Positions 13,095-14,143 of a DNA stretch of 14,143 nucleotides are shown here, piece after piece. Source of the stretch: Clostridiaceae bacterium (lineage in GTDB: Bacteria; Bacillota; Clostridia; Oscillospirales; Acutalibacteraceae). Position 1 is the stretch's first letter; the number at the start of each line of letters is the position of its first letter. The DNA lies in assembly GCA_904501875.1 (NCBI GenBank), contig CAJGCQ010000020.1:1-14143 (forward strand), written 5' to 3'. Under the pieces are notes generated by a model. The model saw nothing but the letters and a program-made list of their open reading frames with translations. It had not been told where the DNA came from and did not search any database. Both the position numbers and the translations under genes were made by a program.

Positions 13095-13493
13095 ATGTTT
13101 GAAGCAAAGCCTTATTTTTACGGAACAGGCAGAAGAAAAAGCTCTGTCGCCCGTGTTCGTCTTTACGCAGGAACAGGCAAAATCACCGTTAATGATAGAG
13201 ATATTGACGATTATTTCGGCCTTGAAACCTTAAAGCTCATCGTTCGTCAGCCTTTAGCCCTCACAGGCACAGTTGATAAGTTCGATGTTGTATGCCGTGT
13301 TGCAGGCGGCGGTGTTACCGGTCAGGCAGGCGCTATCCGCCACGGTATTTCCCGTGCACTCTTACAGTCTGATGCAGAGCTCCGCACCGAGCTTAAGAAG
13401 GCAGGCTTCCTTACACGCGATCCGCGTATGAAGGAAAGAAAGAAGTACGGACTCAAAGGCGCACGCCGTGCACCCCAGTTCTCCAAGAGATAA
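13095..13493 (+). CDS. rpsI: 30S ribosomal protein S9
   Basis: This 132-residue, full-length S9 binds 16S rRNA in the small-subunit head, and its C-terminal tail reaches the P-site tRNA. The family start YFYGTGRRKSSVARVRLY (7-24), GGGVTGQAGAIRHGISRALL and the terminal basic run RMKERKKYGLKGARRAPQFS ending in KR are all intact. The final Lys-Arg that contacts tRNA is present. GGGAG upstream supports the start. It is co-transcribed with rplM and ends at a strong hairpin. The 3' end of rpsI is a known integration site for some integrative elements of Firmicutes. Here the gene is complete, which is compatible with but not proof of a neighbouring element. Confidence 0.98.
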   Translation: MFEAKPYFYGTGRRKSSVARVRLYAGTGKITVNDRDIDDYFGLETLKLIVRQPLALTGTVDKFDVVCRVAGGGVTGQAGAIRHGISRALLQSDAELRTELKKAGFLTRDPRMKERKKYGLKGARRAPQFSKR

Positions 13494-13516
13494 TCTGTAT
13501 TATTTCAATGTTTACA

Positions 13517-13550
13517 AAAACCCCGAAACCATCACGGTTTTCGGGGTTTT
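13517..13550 (+). terminator. Terminator of the rplM-rpsI operon
   Basis: A long stem (13517-13530 with 13536-13550, one bulged T) has an ATCAC loop and ends in GGGGTTTTCTTT. It starts about 23 bases after the rpsI stop. Confidence 0.92.
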
Positions 13551-13571
13551 CTTTATGCCTTGTTTTTAGCT

Positions 13572-13592
13572 TTGGTGCAAACTTGGTGCAAA
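13572..13592. repeat. Tandem 10-base direct repeat TTGGTGCAAA
   Basis: Two exact copies of TTGGTGCAAA lie at 13572-13581 and 13583-13592, one helix turn apart (11-base period), between the rpsI terminator and the next hairpin. The arrangement could be recombinase arm sites, a regulator site or the end of a mobile element. No integrase gene is in the window to decide. Confidence 0.55.
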
Positions 13593-13599
13593 TTATTTT

Positions 13600-13634
13600 A
13601 AAGGACTATGACACACGAAATGTCACAGTCCTTT
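13600..13634 (-). terminator. Terminator of the convergent SHOCT gene
   Basis: AAAGGACT (13600-13607) pairs with AGTCCTTT (13627-13634), and TGACA (13609-13613) pairs with TGTCA (13621-13625), with one A-C mismatch between the blocks and a 7-base loop. It lies 8 bases past the stop of the minus-strand gene, and AT-rich sequence with T-runs follows on that strand. It may work in both directions. Confidence 0.7.
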
Positions 13635-13642
13635 TGTATGTA

Positions 13643-14143
13643 TTATAGACCTAACAACTGCTTTTTCTTTGCATCAAATTCTTCTTGGGTGATTACACCG
13701 CTATCGAGCAAATCTTTGTATTTTTTTAATTCATCAGCATTACTTCCCGACCCTAAATCGTTTGTAGTGACTTGCTTTGTTGTTTTGCCTTGTCTTTCAA
13801 GCAGAACATTTGAAATTACAGAAAACACCTCTTGACTATTTTGGCAAAGATAAAAAGAGATTCTACCCGATGAGGTAGCTACACCTATTCCTTTGAGTGC
13901 GGCAGTTCCTACGGAAGATATCATATCAAATGGGAGGTTTACGCTTCTGCCAAAAGCCGCCTTGCCATAAACTCTTTTATCTGTGACTGTAATTTCACAT
14001 CTATTGAGTAAGTAATAGAAAAATGCCGCTCCCCCAAAACCAATTGCCATATAAAGAAATGCAAACAAAATACCCGTTTCGTCACCTTCTGAAAGCGAAA
14101 TAAAACCACCTAATGCTCCAAATATACCTAATGCAATCATTAT
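13643..14143 (-). CDS. Membrane protein with PH-like region and SHOCT tail, partial
   Basis: The visible 166 or so codons begin with two hydrophobic segments (about 1-14 and 22-45, counted from the ATG at 14140). A PH-like beta region follows (CEITVTDKRVYGKAAFGRS at 48-66, on to VFSVISNVLLER). A linker and a C-terminal SHOCT motif close the protein, with LKKYKDLLDSGVITQEEFDA at 138-157. SHOCT tails are short helical pairs found at the ends of many bacterial membrane or toxin-linked proteins and are thought to mediate oligomerisation; no catalytic site is seen. The frame is still open at the right edge (codon ATA before the ATG), so the true start may lie outside. Related proteins often have an N-terminal zinc ribbon there. 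The gene is AT-rich compared with rpsI. Function unknown. Confidence 0.75.
   Translation of the reverse strand: MMIALGIFGALGGFISLSEGDETGILFAFLYMAIGFGGAAFFYYLLNRCEITVTDKRVYGKAAFGRSVNLPFDMISSVGTAALKGIGVATSSGRISFYLCQNSQEVFSVISNVLLERQGKTTKQVTTNDLGSGSNADELKKYKDLLDSGVITQEEFDAKKKQLLGL

Noticed and set aside
13572..13592. CRISPR-type repeat
   Set aside because: There are only two 10-base copies with a 1-base gap and no spacers or cas genes.

Overview
The window looks like a chromosomal stretch of an anaerobic member of the Clostridia, probably near the Oscillospiraceae/Ruminococcaceae. I infer this from the complete rnfCDGEAB operon in the Firmicutes gene order, the Firmicutes-like ribosome binding sites (AGGAGG type), the rplM-rpsI pair, a DegV protein and the XRE-type regulator remnant. 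Base composition is uneven. The middle, about 1150-13500, is moderate in GC. The two ends, about 1-1150 and 13560-14143, are visibly AT-richer and carry accessory-type genes.

Layout from left to right. Positions 1-342 hold a terminator for a gene off the left edge, a repeat-like stretch with inverted TTACTTC-type arms, and a metal-regulator promoter. Positions 343-803 are a two-gene cassette: a CsoR-family repressor with the C-H-C metal triad, then a 50-residue, seven-cysteine desulforedoxin-like miniprotein. A perfect CsoR-type palindrome sits between the -35 and -10 boxes. Positions 1155-2064 hold a YbaK/EbsC-type deacylase and an ElaA-type GNAT acetyltransferase. On the minus strand, 2188-3906 is a compact GH31 glycosidase and 4020-4901 a DegV/FakB fatty-acid-binding protein. 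Between degV and rnf lie a triple half-site element and an XRE regulator cut off inside its recognition helix.

Positions 5361-10274 encode the six-subunit Rnf complex (ferredoxin:NAD+ oxidoreductase, ion-pumping). Five of the six genes directly abut or overlap the previous one, and an RluA-type pseudouridine synthase overlaps the end of rnfB by one base. RnfB and RnfC carry the iron-sulfur clusters, RnfG and RnfD the covalent flavins, and RnfA/RnfE the membrane core with their paired cysteines. A separately promoted six-hairpin glycosidase-like gene (10984-12375) follows and ends in a strong terminator.

Positions 12649-13493 are rplM-rpsI (ribosomal proteins L13 and S9) behind a near-consensus promoter. 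After the rpsI terminator come a tandem TTGGTGCAAA repeat, a hairpin serving the convergent gene, and a minus-strand membrane protein with a SHOCT tail that runs off the right edge.

No tRNA, rRNA, CRISPR array or recognisable transposase is visible. The parts most worth a second look are the CsoR/seven-cysteine cassette, the truncated XRE gene with its neighbouring half-sites, the altered flavinylation motifs in RnfG and RnfD, and the cysteine tail of RnfE.
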